From Spirilliplanes yamanashiensis (GTDB lineage: Bacteria > Actinomycetota > Actinomycetes > Mycobacteriales > Micromonosporaceae), in contig NZ_BOOY01000033.1 in NCBI RefSeq assembly GCF_016863475.1, positions 1-64,000 on the forward strand: a DNA stretch of 64,000 nt, in the 5' to 3' direction. The notes below the pieces were generated by a model, which saw only the letters and a list, made by a program, of their open reading frames with translations, ran no database searches and had not been told where the DNA came from. Of this stretch, positions 31,774-39,719 are shown in pieces (positions within the stretch are counted from its first letter, which is position 1; every line of letters begins with the position of its first letter). The position numbers were made by a program, and so were the translations under genes.

Positions 31774-33779
31774 GCGAGCAACCGAAGACGTCCGCCGCCC
31801 CCGCCCGGCTGCCCGGCGGCAACCGCCGGCCGGCCGGCGGCCCCCCGTGGGCGAACGCCGGGATGCCGGCCGAGAAGTCCATGACGTTCTGGCCGTCGGC
31901 GCGGCGGCTCATCCACCGGCTGCGGCCGTACCGGATGGCGCTGCTGTCGGTCGTGGCGCTCGGCGTGGCCAGCGTCGGGCTCAGCGTCTACGTGCCGAAG
32001 ATCCTCGGCCAGGCCACCGACATCATCTTCAGCGGCGTCATCGGCCGGCGGCTGCCGACCGGCAGCACCCAGGAGCAGGCCGTCGACGGGCTGCGCGCCG
32101 CCGGCAACGACAACCTGGCCGACATGCTCGCCCGGATGGACGTCACGCCCGGCGCCGGCGTCGACTTCACCGCGCTCAGCACGATCCTGGCCTGGGCCGT
32201 GGTGCTGTTCGTGCTGTCCAGCGTGCTCATGTGGGCGCAGGGCTGGATCCTCGCGGGCGTCGTGCAGCGCTCCATGTACGAGCTGCGCGCCGAGGTCGAG
32301 GCGAAGCTGCACCGGCTGCCGCTGCCGTACTTCGACAACCAGCCGCGCGGCGAGCTGCTCAGCCGCGTCACCAACGACATCGACAACGTGGCGCAGACCC
32401 TGCAGCAGACGCTGAGCCAGCTGCTCACCAGCCTGCTCACCGTCATCGGCGTCATCGTCATGATGTTCTGGATCTCGCCGCTGCTGGCGCTCATCGCGCT
32501 CATCGCCGTGCCGCTGTCGATGATCGTCACCCAGCAGATCGCGAAGCGCTCGCAGAAGCAGTTCATCGCGCAGTGGACGCACACCGGCACCCTCAACGCC
32601 CACATCGAGGAGGCGTTCACCGGCCACGAGCTGGTCAAGGTCTTCGGCCGGCAGAAGGAGGTCGAGGCGACGTTCGCGGCCCGCAACGCCGCCCTCTACG
32701 ACGCCAGCTTCGGCGCCCAGTTCGTCAGCGGCATCATCATGCCGTCGATGTTCTTCATCGGGAACCTGAGCTACGTGGCGGTGGCCGTGGTCGGCGGCCT
32801 GCGCATCACGTCCGGCGCGATGAGCCTCGGCGACGTGCAGGCGTTCATCCAGTACAGCCGCCAGTTCACCCAGCCGCTGACCCAGGTGGCGTCGATGGCG
32901 AACCTGCTGCAGTCCGGGGTGGCGTCCGCCGAGCGGGTGTTCGAGCTGCTCGACGCCGCCGAGCAGTCGCCGGAGCCGGCCGCCCGCGAGGCCGCGCCGA
33001 CCCGCGGGCGGGTCGCGTTCGAGGGCGTCGACTTCCGCTACCAGGCCGACACGCCGCTCATCGAGGACCTGTCGCTGGTCGCCGAGCCGGGCCAGACCGT
33101 CGCCATCGTCGGCCCCACCGGCGCCGGCAAGACGACGCTGGTGAACCTCATCATGCGGTTCTACGAGCTGGACGGCGGCCGCATCACCCTCGACGGCGTC
33201 GACGTCACCGAGCTGCGCCGCGACGAGCTGCGCTCGAAGATCGGCATGGTGCTGCAGGACGCGTGGCTGTTCGGCGGCACCATCCGGGAGAACATCCGCT
33301 ACGGCCGCCCCGACGCGACCGAGGAGGAGATCCGCGCCGCCGCCACCGCCACCTACGTGGACCGGTTCGTGCACAGCCTGCCGGACGGCTACGACACGGT
33401 CATCGACTCCGAGGGCGGCAACGTCAGCGCCGGCGAGAAGCAGCTCATCACGATCGCCCGGGCGTTCCTCGCCGACCCCGCGCTGCTGATCCTCGACGAG
33501 GCCACCAGCAGCGTCGACACCCGCACCGAGGTGCTGGTGCAGCAGGCGATGGCGGCGCTGCGCACCGGGCGCACCAGCTTCGTGATCGCCCACCGGCTGT
33601 CCACCATCCGCGACGCCGACCTCATCCTGGTCATGGAGGACGGCCGCATCGTCGAGCAGGGCTCGCACTCCCAGCTGCTCGCCGCGGGCGGGGCGTACCG
33701 GCGGCTGTACGACGCGCAGTTCACGTCGGCGGCGGTGGACCTCGACGAGTCGGGCGCGGCGGCCGTCATGGCGCGGTGA
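31770..33779 (+). CDS. ABC exporter half-transporter B (catalytic Glu intact)
   Basis: A 669-residue partner subunit with an N-terminal extension (about 1-40), an exporter membrane domain (about 45-395, including an extra periplasmic loop rich in Ala/Asp near 90-125) and an ATPase domain. Walker A is GPTGAGKTT and Walker B ALLILDEATSSVD with the catalytic Glu. The signature motif is altered to NVSAGEKQ, which is the expected complement to subunit A's canonical SGGQ. One consensus and one degenerate ATP site thus form in the heterodimer. Confidence 0.92.
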   Translation: MSEQPKTSAAPARLPGGNRRPAGGPPWANAGMPAEKSMTFWPSARRLIHRLRPYRMALLSVVALGVASVGLSVYVPKILGQATDIIFSGVIGRRLPTGSTQEQAVDGLRAAGNDNLADMLARMDVTPGAGVDFTALSTILAWAVVLFVLSSVLMWAQGWILAGVVQRSMYELRAEVEAKLHRLPLPYFDNQPRGELLSRVTNDIDNVAQTLQQTLSQLLTSLLTVIGVIVMMFWISPLLALIALIAVPLSMIVTQQIAKRSQKQFIAQWTHTGTLNAHIEEAFTGHELVKVFGRQKEVEATFAARNAALYDASFGAQFVSGIIMPSMFFIGNLSYVAVAVVGGLRITSGAMSLGDVQAFIQYSRQFTQPLTQVASMANLLQSGVASAERVFELLDAAEQSPEPAAREAAPTRGRVAFEGVDFRYQADTPLIEDLSLVAEPGQTVAIVGPTGAGKTTLVNLIMRFYELDGGRITLDGVDVTELRRDELRSKIGMVLQDAWLFGGTIRENIRYGRPDATEEEIRAAATATYVDRFVHSLPDGYDTVIDSEGGNVSAGEKQLITIARAFLADPALLILDEATSSVDTRTEVLVQQAMAALRTGRTSFVIAHRLSTIRDADLILVMEDGRIVEQGSHSQLLAAGGAYRRLYDAQFTSAAVDLDESGAAAVMAR

Positions 33780-34443
33780 CGACCACCGCCACCGCGCCGA
33801 GCGGGATGGTGAGGGTGCGGCCGGCGCACGGGCCGGCCGCCGGGCGCACCCGCAGGTAACCGCGCGGCGCGGGGTCGTCGACGACGTCGGCCGCGAACGG
33901 CGCGGCGCCGGTCCCGCACGCCGCCGCGACGGCGCGTCCGCCCTCGGGCGTCAGGTGCACCAGCGATCGCGTCGCCGCGGCCGGGCGCGGCAGCAGCAGC
34001 CCGAGGGCCACCGCGGTCACCGTGGCCGCGGCGGCCAGGGCCGCGGCCAGCTGCCCGGCGCGGCGGCGCCGCTCGACGGCGAGGTACTCGGCCTCCACGT
34101 TGCGCAGGATGGCGGCCGCCAGCGCCTGCGCGCCGGGCTGGGCCCCGGCGGTCACCGGCTCGACCGCGCCCGCGACCGCCCGGGCGAACAGGACCGCGGC
34201 GACGGCCCACAGCACGAGGCCGGCGACCCCGGCGGCGCGGGCGGCGGCGGTGACCCCGGCCAGCGTCCCGAGCGCGCTGGCGCCGACCAGGCCGGCCGCC
34301 AGGAACCCGCTGATCGTGAAGGCGTTCTGCGCCCGTTGCCGCAGCTGGTCCGGCAGTCCGACGAGCCGGGTGTAGTAGGCGTTCGCCAGGGCGGTGGTGG
34401 CGGCGGCCGCGAAGGCGCCGGGCGCCGGGCCGTCCGGGGTCAC
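33766..34443 (-). CDS. Membrane protein of unknown function
   Basis: A 225-residue protein with three or four hydrophobic segments (about 43-65, 68-90 and 134-155) and an extracytoplasmic C-terminal region with two cysteines (AAACGTGAAPF; AAGPCAGRTLTIPLG). N-terminal ALANAYYTRLVGLPDQLRQRAQNAFTISGF contains a Tyr/Arg-rich amphipathic stretch. No family recognised. The GTG at 34443 overlaps the previous gene's stop (GTGA), so the two are coupled. Its last 14 bases overlap the convergent ABC gene. Confidence 0.65.
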   Translation of the reverse strand: MTPDGPAPGAFAAAATTALANAYYTRLVGLPDQLRQRAQNAFTISGFLAAGLVGASALGTLAGVTAAARAAGVAGLVLWAVAAVLFARAVAGAVEPVTAGAQPGAQALAAAILRNVEAEYLAVERRRRAGQLAAALAAAATVTAVALGLLLPRPAAATRSLVHLTPEGGRAVAAACGTGAAPFAADVVDDPAPRGYLRVRPAAGPCAGRTLTIPLGAVAVVVTAP

Positions 34444-34901
34444 GACGGCTCGTCCGCGCCGCCCACGGGCTCGGCGGTCCTGTCGGCCGGCACGGGGATG
34501 GACACGGTGGCGGGCGCGTCGGCCGCCGCCGGCGCGACGTGTCCCCACTGCCGCGCCTCGTCCGCGGTGAGGCGGACGTCCTGCCGCCCGGCCCGCGCCG
34601 CCTCGATCGCCCGCCGCCCGAACGCGCCGAGGCGGAACCGCTGGATCCCCGCCGGCAGCCGCGTCGTGTCGACCAGGACCCGCCTGGGGCGCCGCGGCTC
34701 CCGGCCGGCGAAGGTCAGCATCGGGTACACGCCGCCGTCCTGGGCGGGCAGCGCCATGCAGACCTCCGGCCCGGGCGCGGCGGCCCGCCGGTCGGCCTCC
34801 CGGCAGACCAGCATGACCACCGTGCCGTCGGCCCGCTCGTCCCGGATCCACACCTCGACGCCCTCGCCGGTGGCCGGCTGCCAGAACTCGTAGGACGGCA
34901 T
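34440..34901 (-). CDS. Conserved hypothetical protein, coupled to the downstream membrane protein
   Basis: A 153-residue soluble protein with no recognised domain. The N-terminus MPSYEFWQPATGEGVEVWIRD and a middle RRVLVDTTRLPAGIQRFRLGAFGRRAIEAAR are mixed beta/alpha. The Ala/Pro-rich tail looks disordered. The overlap with the following membrane gene suggests the two proteins work together, perhaps as a soluble partner of the membrane component (inference). Confidence 0.6.
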   Translation of the reverse strand: MPSYEFWQPATGEGVEVWIRDERADGTVVMLVCREADRRAAAPGPEVCMALPAQDGGVYPMLTFAGREPRRPRRVLVDTTRLPAGIQRFRLGAFGRRAIEAARAGRQDVRLTADEARQWGHVAPAAADAPATVSIPVPADRTAEPVGGADEPS

Positions 34902-34996
34902 CGCGGGGCCCCTTCCGTGGCGCCGGACGGACCCGTCGACCGTCGCCCCGGGCGGCCGGTGGTGTCAAAGGGCGCGACGGTGATCCGACACCCCGC

Positions 34997-35725
34997 TCAG
35001 TGGCCCAGCAGGGCGCGCAGGGCCTCGGCGTCGCGCACGGCGTGGCCGTGACCGTCGTTATTGAAGTAGGCGTACACGTCGCGGCCCTGGGCGTCCCACT
35101 CGCCGATGCGGTCGGCCCACCAGCGCAGGTCGTCCGGCGGGTAGGAGCCGGCGTACAGGTGGTCGGGGTCGGGGCCGTGCAGGCGGACGTACACCAGGCT
35201 GGTGGTGGCGCGCAGCACGCACGGCAGCCGGGCGCCGCTCATCACGGTGTACGCGGCGCGGTGGCGTTCCAGCAGCGCGTACACGGCCTCGTCGTGCCAG
35301 CTGGGGTGGCGGAACTCGACGGCGACGCGGATCCAGGCGGGCAGCCGGCCGAGCAGGTCGCCCAGGCGGTCGTCGTCGCGCTCGTGGCCCGGGGCGAGCT
35401 GCACGAGCAGCACGGCCCGCCGGTCGCCCAGCTCGTGCAGGCCGGCGGCGATGCGGTCGACCCACTCCTGCGGGTCGGCGAGGCGGCGGGCGTGGGTGAG
35501 CCCGCGCGGCGCCTTCACCGACAGCCGGAACCCGGCGGGCAGCCGGCGCCGCCACCCGGCGAACACGGCCGGGCGGGGCCACCGGTAGAAGCTGGCGTTG
35601 AGCTCGACGGTGCCGAAGCGCCGCACGTAGTGGCCGAGCCGGTCGCCGACGGGTGTGCGCGGCGGGTAGAGCACGTCCTCCCAGTGCGCGTAGCTCCACC
35701 CCGAGGTTCCCACGTGGATCGCCAT
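34997..35725 (-). CDS. DUF72 (YecE-like) family protein
   Basis: A 242-residue TIM-barrel protein of the DUF72 family. Seen: HVGTSGWSYAHWEDVLYPP (about 3-21), VELNASFYRWP, RLSVKAPRGLTHARRL, AVEFRHPSWHDEAVYALLERH, YVRLHGPD and VYAYFNNDGHGHAVRDAEALRALL. All are hallmark blocks; the function is unknown, though a nuclease-related or sugar-handling role has been proposed for this barrel. The ATG at 35725 fits the conserved start. Confidence 0.9.
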   Translation of the reverse strand: MAIHVGTSGWSYAHWEDVLYPPRTPVGDRLGHYVRRFGTVELNASFYRWPRPAVFAGWRRRLPAGFRLSVKAPRGLTHARRLADPQEWVDRIAAGLHELGDRRAVLLVQLAPGHERDDDRLGDLLGRLPAWIRVAVEFRHPSWHDEAVYALLERHRAAYTVMSGARLPCVLRATTSLVYVRLHGPDPDHLYAGSYPPDDLRWWADRIGEWDAQGRDVYAYFNNDGHGHAVRDAEALRALLGH

Positions 35726-35803
35726 ACGACGGTCGTGCCCGCCGGGTGCCCGGATCAATCGGCTCGCCGTGTGCCGGCGGCCGCGGGCCGCCACACTGGT
35801 GGG

Positions 35804-36070
35804 GTGATCCCGCAGAGCTGGCCGCTGTTCGCCACCCTCCCCTCCCCCGCCGACGACGACGAGGTGTGGGCGGTCATCGGCTGGGAACAGCCCGACCGCC
35901 CGGGCCAGACGATGCGCGCCTACCTGGTGGCGCTCGGCGCGGGCGAGGCGGCCGGGGAGCAGCGGATCGCGTTCCCGGCCGCGGTGTGGCCGTCGGCGCA
36001 GGCGGCGCGTGAGTCCGGGCCGGGCCCGGGCGACGGCGCCTTACCGGCCGGCAACGGGCCCCGGCATTGA
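35804..36070 (+). CDS. Small hypothetical protein upstream of a 2H phosphoesterase
   Basis: An 88-residue protein with no recognised family: SWPLFATLPSPADDDEVWAVIGWEQPDRPG followed by MRAYLVALGAGEAAGEQRIAFPAAVW and a Gly/Pro-rich tail. Codon usage looks coding and the gene is coupled to the following one by a 4-base overlap. The GTG start at 35804 has little visible ribosome binding sequence. Confidence 0.55.
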   Translation: MIPQSWPLFATLPSPADDDEVWAVIGWEQPDRPGQTMRAYLVALGAGEAAGEQRIAFPAAVWPSAQAARESGPGPGDGALPAGNGPRH

Positions 36071-36633
36071 CCGGCGGCGCCGGGACCGGCCCGGCGTTCG
36101 GGGTGGTGCTGGTGCCGCCGCCGGACGTGGCGCGGGAGATGACGGCGTACGCCCGCGCCGCCGCGGGCGACGGCCCGGTCAGCGTGCTCGGCGAGCGCCG
36201 GCCCGCGCACGTGACGCTCGCCCACGCCCGGTGCGACGCGGCGACGTTCGCGGCGTGGTGGGACGGGGTGCGCGCCGCGGTGCCGGCCACCGTCGCGGTG
36301 CGGTTCAGCGGGGCGCTGGTGGCGCCGGTGCCGCCCGGGGACACCTACGTGCCGCAGGGCGGCACCTACGTCGGGCTGGAGGCGGTGCGGCGGCCGGAGC
36401 TGGAGCTGGCGCACCGGGTGGTGCTGGGGCTGGCCGCGGGCCTGGGCGCCGCGCCGATGGGCGCGGTCGGCGACGACTTCCGCCCGCACGTGACGCTGGC
36501 CGTGCTGGGCCGCGGCGTCACCGTGACGCTGCCGCCCGTGCCGCCCGATCTGGTGGCCGGGCCGGTGGCGCTGCGGCTCGCCGCCGGGCCGCTCGGGGAG
36601 TACGGCACGTTCCCGGACCTGCGCCTGGCGTAG
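36067..36633 (+). CDS. 2H phosphoesterase (2'-5' RNA ligase-like) family protein
   Basis: A 188-residue protein with the paired HxT motifs of the 2H superfamily: RRPAHVTLAHAR (about 45-56) and DDFRPHVTLAVLG (about 138-150). These enzymes open 2',3'-cyclic phosphates or act on 2'-5' linked nucleotides. The proposed start is TTG at 36067, overlapping the previous stop; a GTG at 36103 is an alternative but would cut into the first strand. It converges with the GH64 gene. Confidence 0.75.
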   Translation: MTGGAGTGPAFGVVLVPPPDVAREMTAYARAAAGDGPVSVLGERRPAHVTLAHARCDAATFAAWWDGVRAAVPATVAVRFSGALVAPVPPGDTYVPQGGTYVGLEAVRRPELELAHRVVLGLAAGLGAAPMGAVGDDFRPHVTLAVLGRGVTVTLPPVPPDLVAGPVALRLAAGPLGEYGTFPDLRLA

Positions 36634-36658
36634 CGCGCGGGCCCGGGAACGGTGCCGG

Positions 36659-38302
36659 TCAGAACTTCTCGAGGACCACGCCGGCGCCACGCGGGTCGCC
36701 GTCGTGCACCAGCGACTCCTGGGCGGCGACGTCGTCGAAGGCGAAGCCGTAGGCCTTGCCGTCGGCGTGCGCCTCGTGCACCACCTTCGAGTAGAAGTTG
36801 GTGACGTCGCCCTGGTAGAACTGCGCGGGCTCGTACGTCGGCGCGGTGTGGATCTTGCCCAGCGTCGAGCGGTTGAACGAGGCGCACAGGCTGCGGGCGA
36901 TGGGGCCGCCGACCGCGTCGTTCGGGGCGACCAGGGCGCCGTCGCAACCCCACACGTCGGCGGTGGCCGGCTTGCGGATGGAGTAGACCTGCTTGCCGGC
37001 GCCGTCGGTGAAGTTCATCGTCTGGCCGGAGGCGTCGGTGCGGCCGAAGAACTTCTTGCCCGGCTCCAGCTGGAACGGCACCACGGTCAGGGTCTGGCTC
37101 TTGTACGTGTTCCAGACGCTGCTGATGTAGCCGTCCAGGTAGGTCCGGCTGAACGTGCCGGCGTCGGCGGCCTTGCCGGGCGCCAGGGCGCGCAGCTTGA
37201 CGCCGTCGTCGCGGGTCACGACGGTGCCCTTCCAGTCGGGGTCGGCCGACAGGGCGGCGAACACCTTCTCGCGGCCGCCGGGCTTGATGGCGCCGGTGAC
37301 CCGGGTCTTGCCGGCGGCGGTGGTGACGCTGACGGCGTGCGGGATGGCGAAGTGGTCCACCTGCGAGCTGTTGATCCACAGGCCGCTGCTGTTGAACGTG
37401 AACTCGGTCCAGTCGAACAGCACGTCGGCGTTGTCGTCGGCCGGGTTCTGCACGGCGGGCTGGACGAGGCCGTCGGGGGTCAGCTTGAAGGTGAGCTTGT
37501 CGCCGAACGAGAAGTACAGCCGGCCGGACAGCCCGCGCGGGACCTGCACGGTGACGCCGTCGCCGTCGCGGGGGCCGTCGACGGAGACGTCCGGGGCGGG
37601 CACGGGCGGGTTGGCGCCGCCGCTCCACGGCGTGAACGCGCCGGCCCTGTCGACGTAGCCGAGCTTGCCGTTGAGCTCGCCGAGCATGTACAGGTGCACG
37701 GCCTCGCCGCGGCCGGACTTGTTCGTCACGCGCAGCGGCAGCAGGTTGGAGCCGGGCCCGGTGGTCGGGTTCGCGGGGGTGTCGCCGGCGGGCGGCGCGG
37801 TGGTGGCGGGCGGCGCGGTGACCGGGGCGGTGGTCGGCGCGGCCGGCGGGGCGGTGCTCGGCTTGCCGCTGGCCGGCGGGGCGGTGGTCGGGTTGCCGCT
37901 GCCGCCGCCGGTGCACGAGGCGCCGTTGAGCTTGCAGTTGAGCGGGCTGCCGGGGCCGACGCCGATGAGGCCGAAGGTGACCGACGCGCCGGGGGCGACC
38001 GCGCCGTTCCACTCGCGGTTGGTGAAGGCGTGGTGCTGGCCGGCGCTGGTGCCCAGGCCGTCCCAGAAGCTGCCGACCGTGGTGCCGGCGGGCAGGTCGA
38101 ACTCGACCTTCCAGGAGGTGAGCGGGGTGGTGCCCTCGTTGCGGATCGTGTACTGGCCCTGCCAGCCGGCCCCCCAGTCGGAGGTCTTCGCGAACGTGGC
38201 GGTGGGCGCGGCGGCGGACGCGGGCAGCGCGACGACGACGGCCGCCGTGCCGGTGGCGGCCACCGCGGCCGCGGTGAGGATGAGTGCGCGGGATCGGCGC
38301 AT
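36659..38302 (-). CDS. Secreted beta-1,3-glucanase, GH64, with N-terminal CBM2
   Basis: A 547-residue exported enzyme. The signal peptide (about 1-31) is followed by a CBM2-type carbohydrate-binding module (about 33-128, with WGAGWQGQYTIRNEGTTPLTSW and two Cys), a Thr/Pro linker (about 130-185) and a GH64 laminaripentaose-producing-type domain (about 188-547). VLFDWTEFTFNSSGLWINSSQVDHFAIPH holds the region with the catalytic Glu and Asp. It would cut fungal beta-1,3-glucan, complementing the AA10 chitin enzyme. A near match to the LacI operator lies about 95 bases upstream. Confidence 0.9.
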   Translation of the reverse strand: MRRSRALILTAAAVAATGTAAVVVALPASAAAPTATFAKTSDWGAGWQGQYTIRNEGTTPLTSWKVEFDLPAGTTVGSFWDGLGTSAGQHHAFTNREWNGAVAPGASVTFGLIGVGPGSPLNCKLNGASCTGGGSGNPTTAPPASGKPSTAPPAAPTTAPVTAPPATTAPPAGDTPANPTTGPGSNLLPLRVTNKSGRGEAVHLYMLGELNGKLGYVDRAGAFTPWSGGANPPVPAPDVSVDGPRDGDGVTVQVPRGLSGRLYFSFGDKLTFKLTPDGLVQPAVQNPADDNADVLFDWTEFTFNSSGLWINSSQVDHFAIPHAVSVTTAAGKTRVTGAIKPGGREKVFAALSADPDWKGTVVTRDDGVKLRALAPGKAADAGTFSRTYLDGYISSVWNTYKSQTLTVVPFQLEPGKKFFGRTDASGQTMNFTDGAGKQVYSIRKPATADVWGCDGALVAPNDAVGGPIARSLCASFNRSTLGKIHTAPTYEPAQFYQGDVTNFYSKVVHEAHADGKAYGFAFDDVAAQESLVHDGDPRGAGVVLEKF

Positions 38303-38396
38303 GAAGTCGTGGCCTCCGGGGGACGAGGTTGATCGACGGAACGCGCCTTTTCTAACCGCCGCCGGGCGAGCGTGTCCAACCGCCCCGTCGCGGCGA

Positions 38397-38408
38397 GAGA
38401 CCGCTCTC
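38397..38408. promoter_or_regulatory. Possible weak LacI-type operator upstream of GH64
   Basis: GAGACCGCTCTC differs at one position from the 12-bp core GAGAGCGCTCTC found before the two discoidin genes and lacI. It lies 95 bases before the GH64 start. The mismatch breaks the central symmetry, so this is tentative. Confidence 0.3.
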
Positions 38409-38558
38409 TTCTTGTACTAAATGGACATAACGTCTTCTTATTTTTCGTTATGAGGAAGGCGGCCGCCGGTCCCGGGCCCGCGGCGGGGCGGCGCGCGGCG
38501 GCGATCCGAGACCAAAAGTTTGCGGGCACCAAAGGTTCTCCACAGATAGCGACATCAT

Positions 38559-38576
38559 ACTTGAACGCGTTCAAGT
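38559..38576. promoter_or_regulatory. 18-bp palindrome, putative operator
   Basis: Perfect palindrome ACTTGAACGCGTTCAAGT ending 19 bases before the ATG at 38596, in the AT-rich part of the 293-base divergent gap between GH64 and the membrane protein. The TTGAACGCGTTCAA type is common for TetR-family operators, but no regulator gene adjoins it. Confidence 0.6.
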
Positions 38577-38595
38577 GCAGTGCGAGACTGATCGC

Positions 38596-39120
38596 ATGAG
38601 CGTGACCATGGAGGACACCCGGCGGGCGGGGCTGCTCGCGAGCGCCGGCCGCACCCTGCTCGCCGCATCCGCCGCCGGCCTCATGACCGGCGGCGCGACC
38701 GGCTCGATGGTGCCCGGGCTCGGCACCCTCGTCGGCGCCGCCGTCGGGCTCGCCCTCGGCTTCGCGGTCGGCCTGCTGACCGTGCCGGCGCTGCTCGCCG
38801 CCGGGCACCGCCGGCCGCACCTGGGGCCCCGGGCGGCCCGGGCGATCGTGGCCGCCTGCCCGATCGCCCTGCTGACGCTGACGGCGGCCGGGCTGCTGGC
38901 GGCTTCCGGCGCGCCGGACGCGTTGACGGTCTACGTCACCGTGACGCCGCTGCTGCTCGCCGGGCCGGCCGCGTGGTTCGCCGCGCCGTGGTGCCTGGCG
39001 CCCTGGCAGGAGGACCTCGACACGCCGCGGGCCCGGCGCGACCTCGTGCTGGCCGTGTTCGCCGCGCCCGCCGTGGTGGCGTGCGCGGTGGCGTTCACGG
39101 TGCTGAACTCCGGCGGGTGA
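38596..39120 (+). CDS. Membrane protein behind a palindromic operator
   Basis: A 174-residue protein with about five hydrophobic segments. The first two are glycine-zipper-like (GGATGSMVPGLGTLVGAAVGLALGFAVG, about 33-60). The others lie near 82-105, 112-130 and 145-170. No family recognised. The ATG at 38596 is 19 bases after the 18-bp palindrome, which argues for repressor-controlled expression. It converges with the operon ending at 39124, with only 3 bases between. Confidence 0.65.
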   Translation: MSVTMEDTRRAGLLASAGRTLLAASAAGLMTGGATGSMVPGLGTLVGAAVGLALGFAVGLLTVPALLAAGHRRPHLGPRAARAIVAACPIALLTLTAAGLLAASGAPDALTVYVTVTPLLLAGPAAWFAAPWCLAPWQEDLDTPRARRDLVLAVFAAPAVVACAVAFTVLNSGG

Positions 39121-39123
39121 CCG

Positions 39124-39711
39124 TCAGGGGCGGTCGCGGTGCTGCCAGAAGTTGAGGCGGCGGATGGCCGGGCGGTCGCCCGCCGCCGCCAGCGCCCGCA
39201 CCTCGTCCTCGCGCCCGTGCTCCAGCAGCAGGTCGAGCATCTTGCCGTGCGCGGCGTGCGTGTCGACGCCCGCCGCCACCAGCCGGCGCAGCTCGTCGAG
39301 CGCCTCGTCCAGCCGGCCCGAGCGCACCAGCAGCGCCGACAGCCAGAACCGGGCCCGCTCCGCGGTCGCCGCCTCCGCGCGCAGGGCGGCCTCGTCGCCG
39401 CGGCGCACGTACAGCTCCATGAGGGTGACGAACGCCGGGTCGTGGCCCGCGGCGCCCATCGCCCGCAACTCGTCGACGCGGTCCTGGTCGACCAGCACCT
39501 CGAGGGTGGCGATGGCGGCGCACCGGTCGCCGGCGTCGGCCAGGGCGTGCAGTTCGGCCTCGCGGCCGGTCGCGGCCAGCTCGGCGGTGCGGCGCGCGCA
39601 GGCCGCCTCCTCGGCGTCGGAGCCGTGCACCGCGTACCGGTGCGCGGCGCCGTAGTACGACCAGCCGGACTGCTGGTCGGCCGGCTCGGTGACATCGAAT
39701 GTCATGGACAT
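39124..39711 (-). CDS. Helical-repeat protein, last gene of the NUDIX/kinase/vWA/PurA-like operon
   Basis: A 195-residue soluble protein built of short helical repeats in which pairs such as AELAATGREAELHALADAGD, LVDQDRVDELRAMGAAGHD and LLEHGREDEVRALAAAGDR recur at about 35-residue spacing. They resemble TPR/Sel1-like or HEAT-like scaffolds. No catalytic motif. It starts 8 bases after the adenylosuccinate-synthetase-like gene, so it is almost surely cotranscribed. A scaffolding or immunity-like partner role is conceivable (inference). The ATG at 39711 follows GAGGAG; an internal ATG at 39705 is possible. Confidence 0.7.
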   Translation of the reverse strand: MSMTFDVTEPADQQSGWSYYGAAHRYAVHGSDAEEAACARRTAELAATGREAELHALADAGDRCAAIATLEVLVDQDRVDELRAMGAAGHDPAFVTLMELYVRRGDEAALRAEAATAERARFWLSALLVRSGRLDEALDELRRLVAAGVDTHAAHGKMLDLLLEHGREDEVRALAAAGDRPAIRRLNFWQHRDRP

Positions 39712-39719
39712 GTGGCTCC

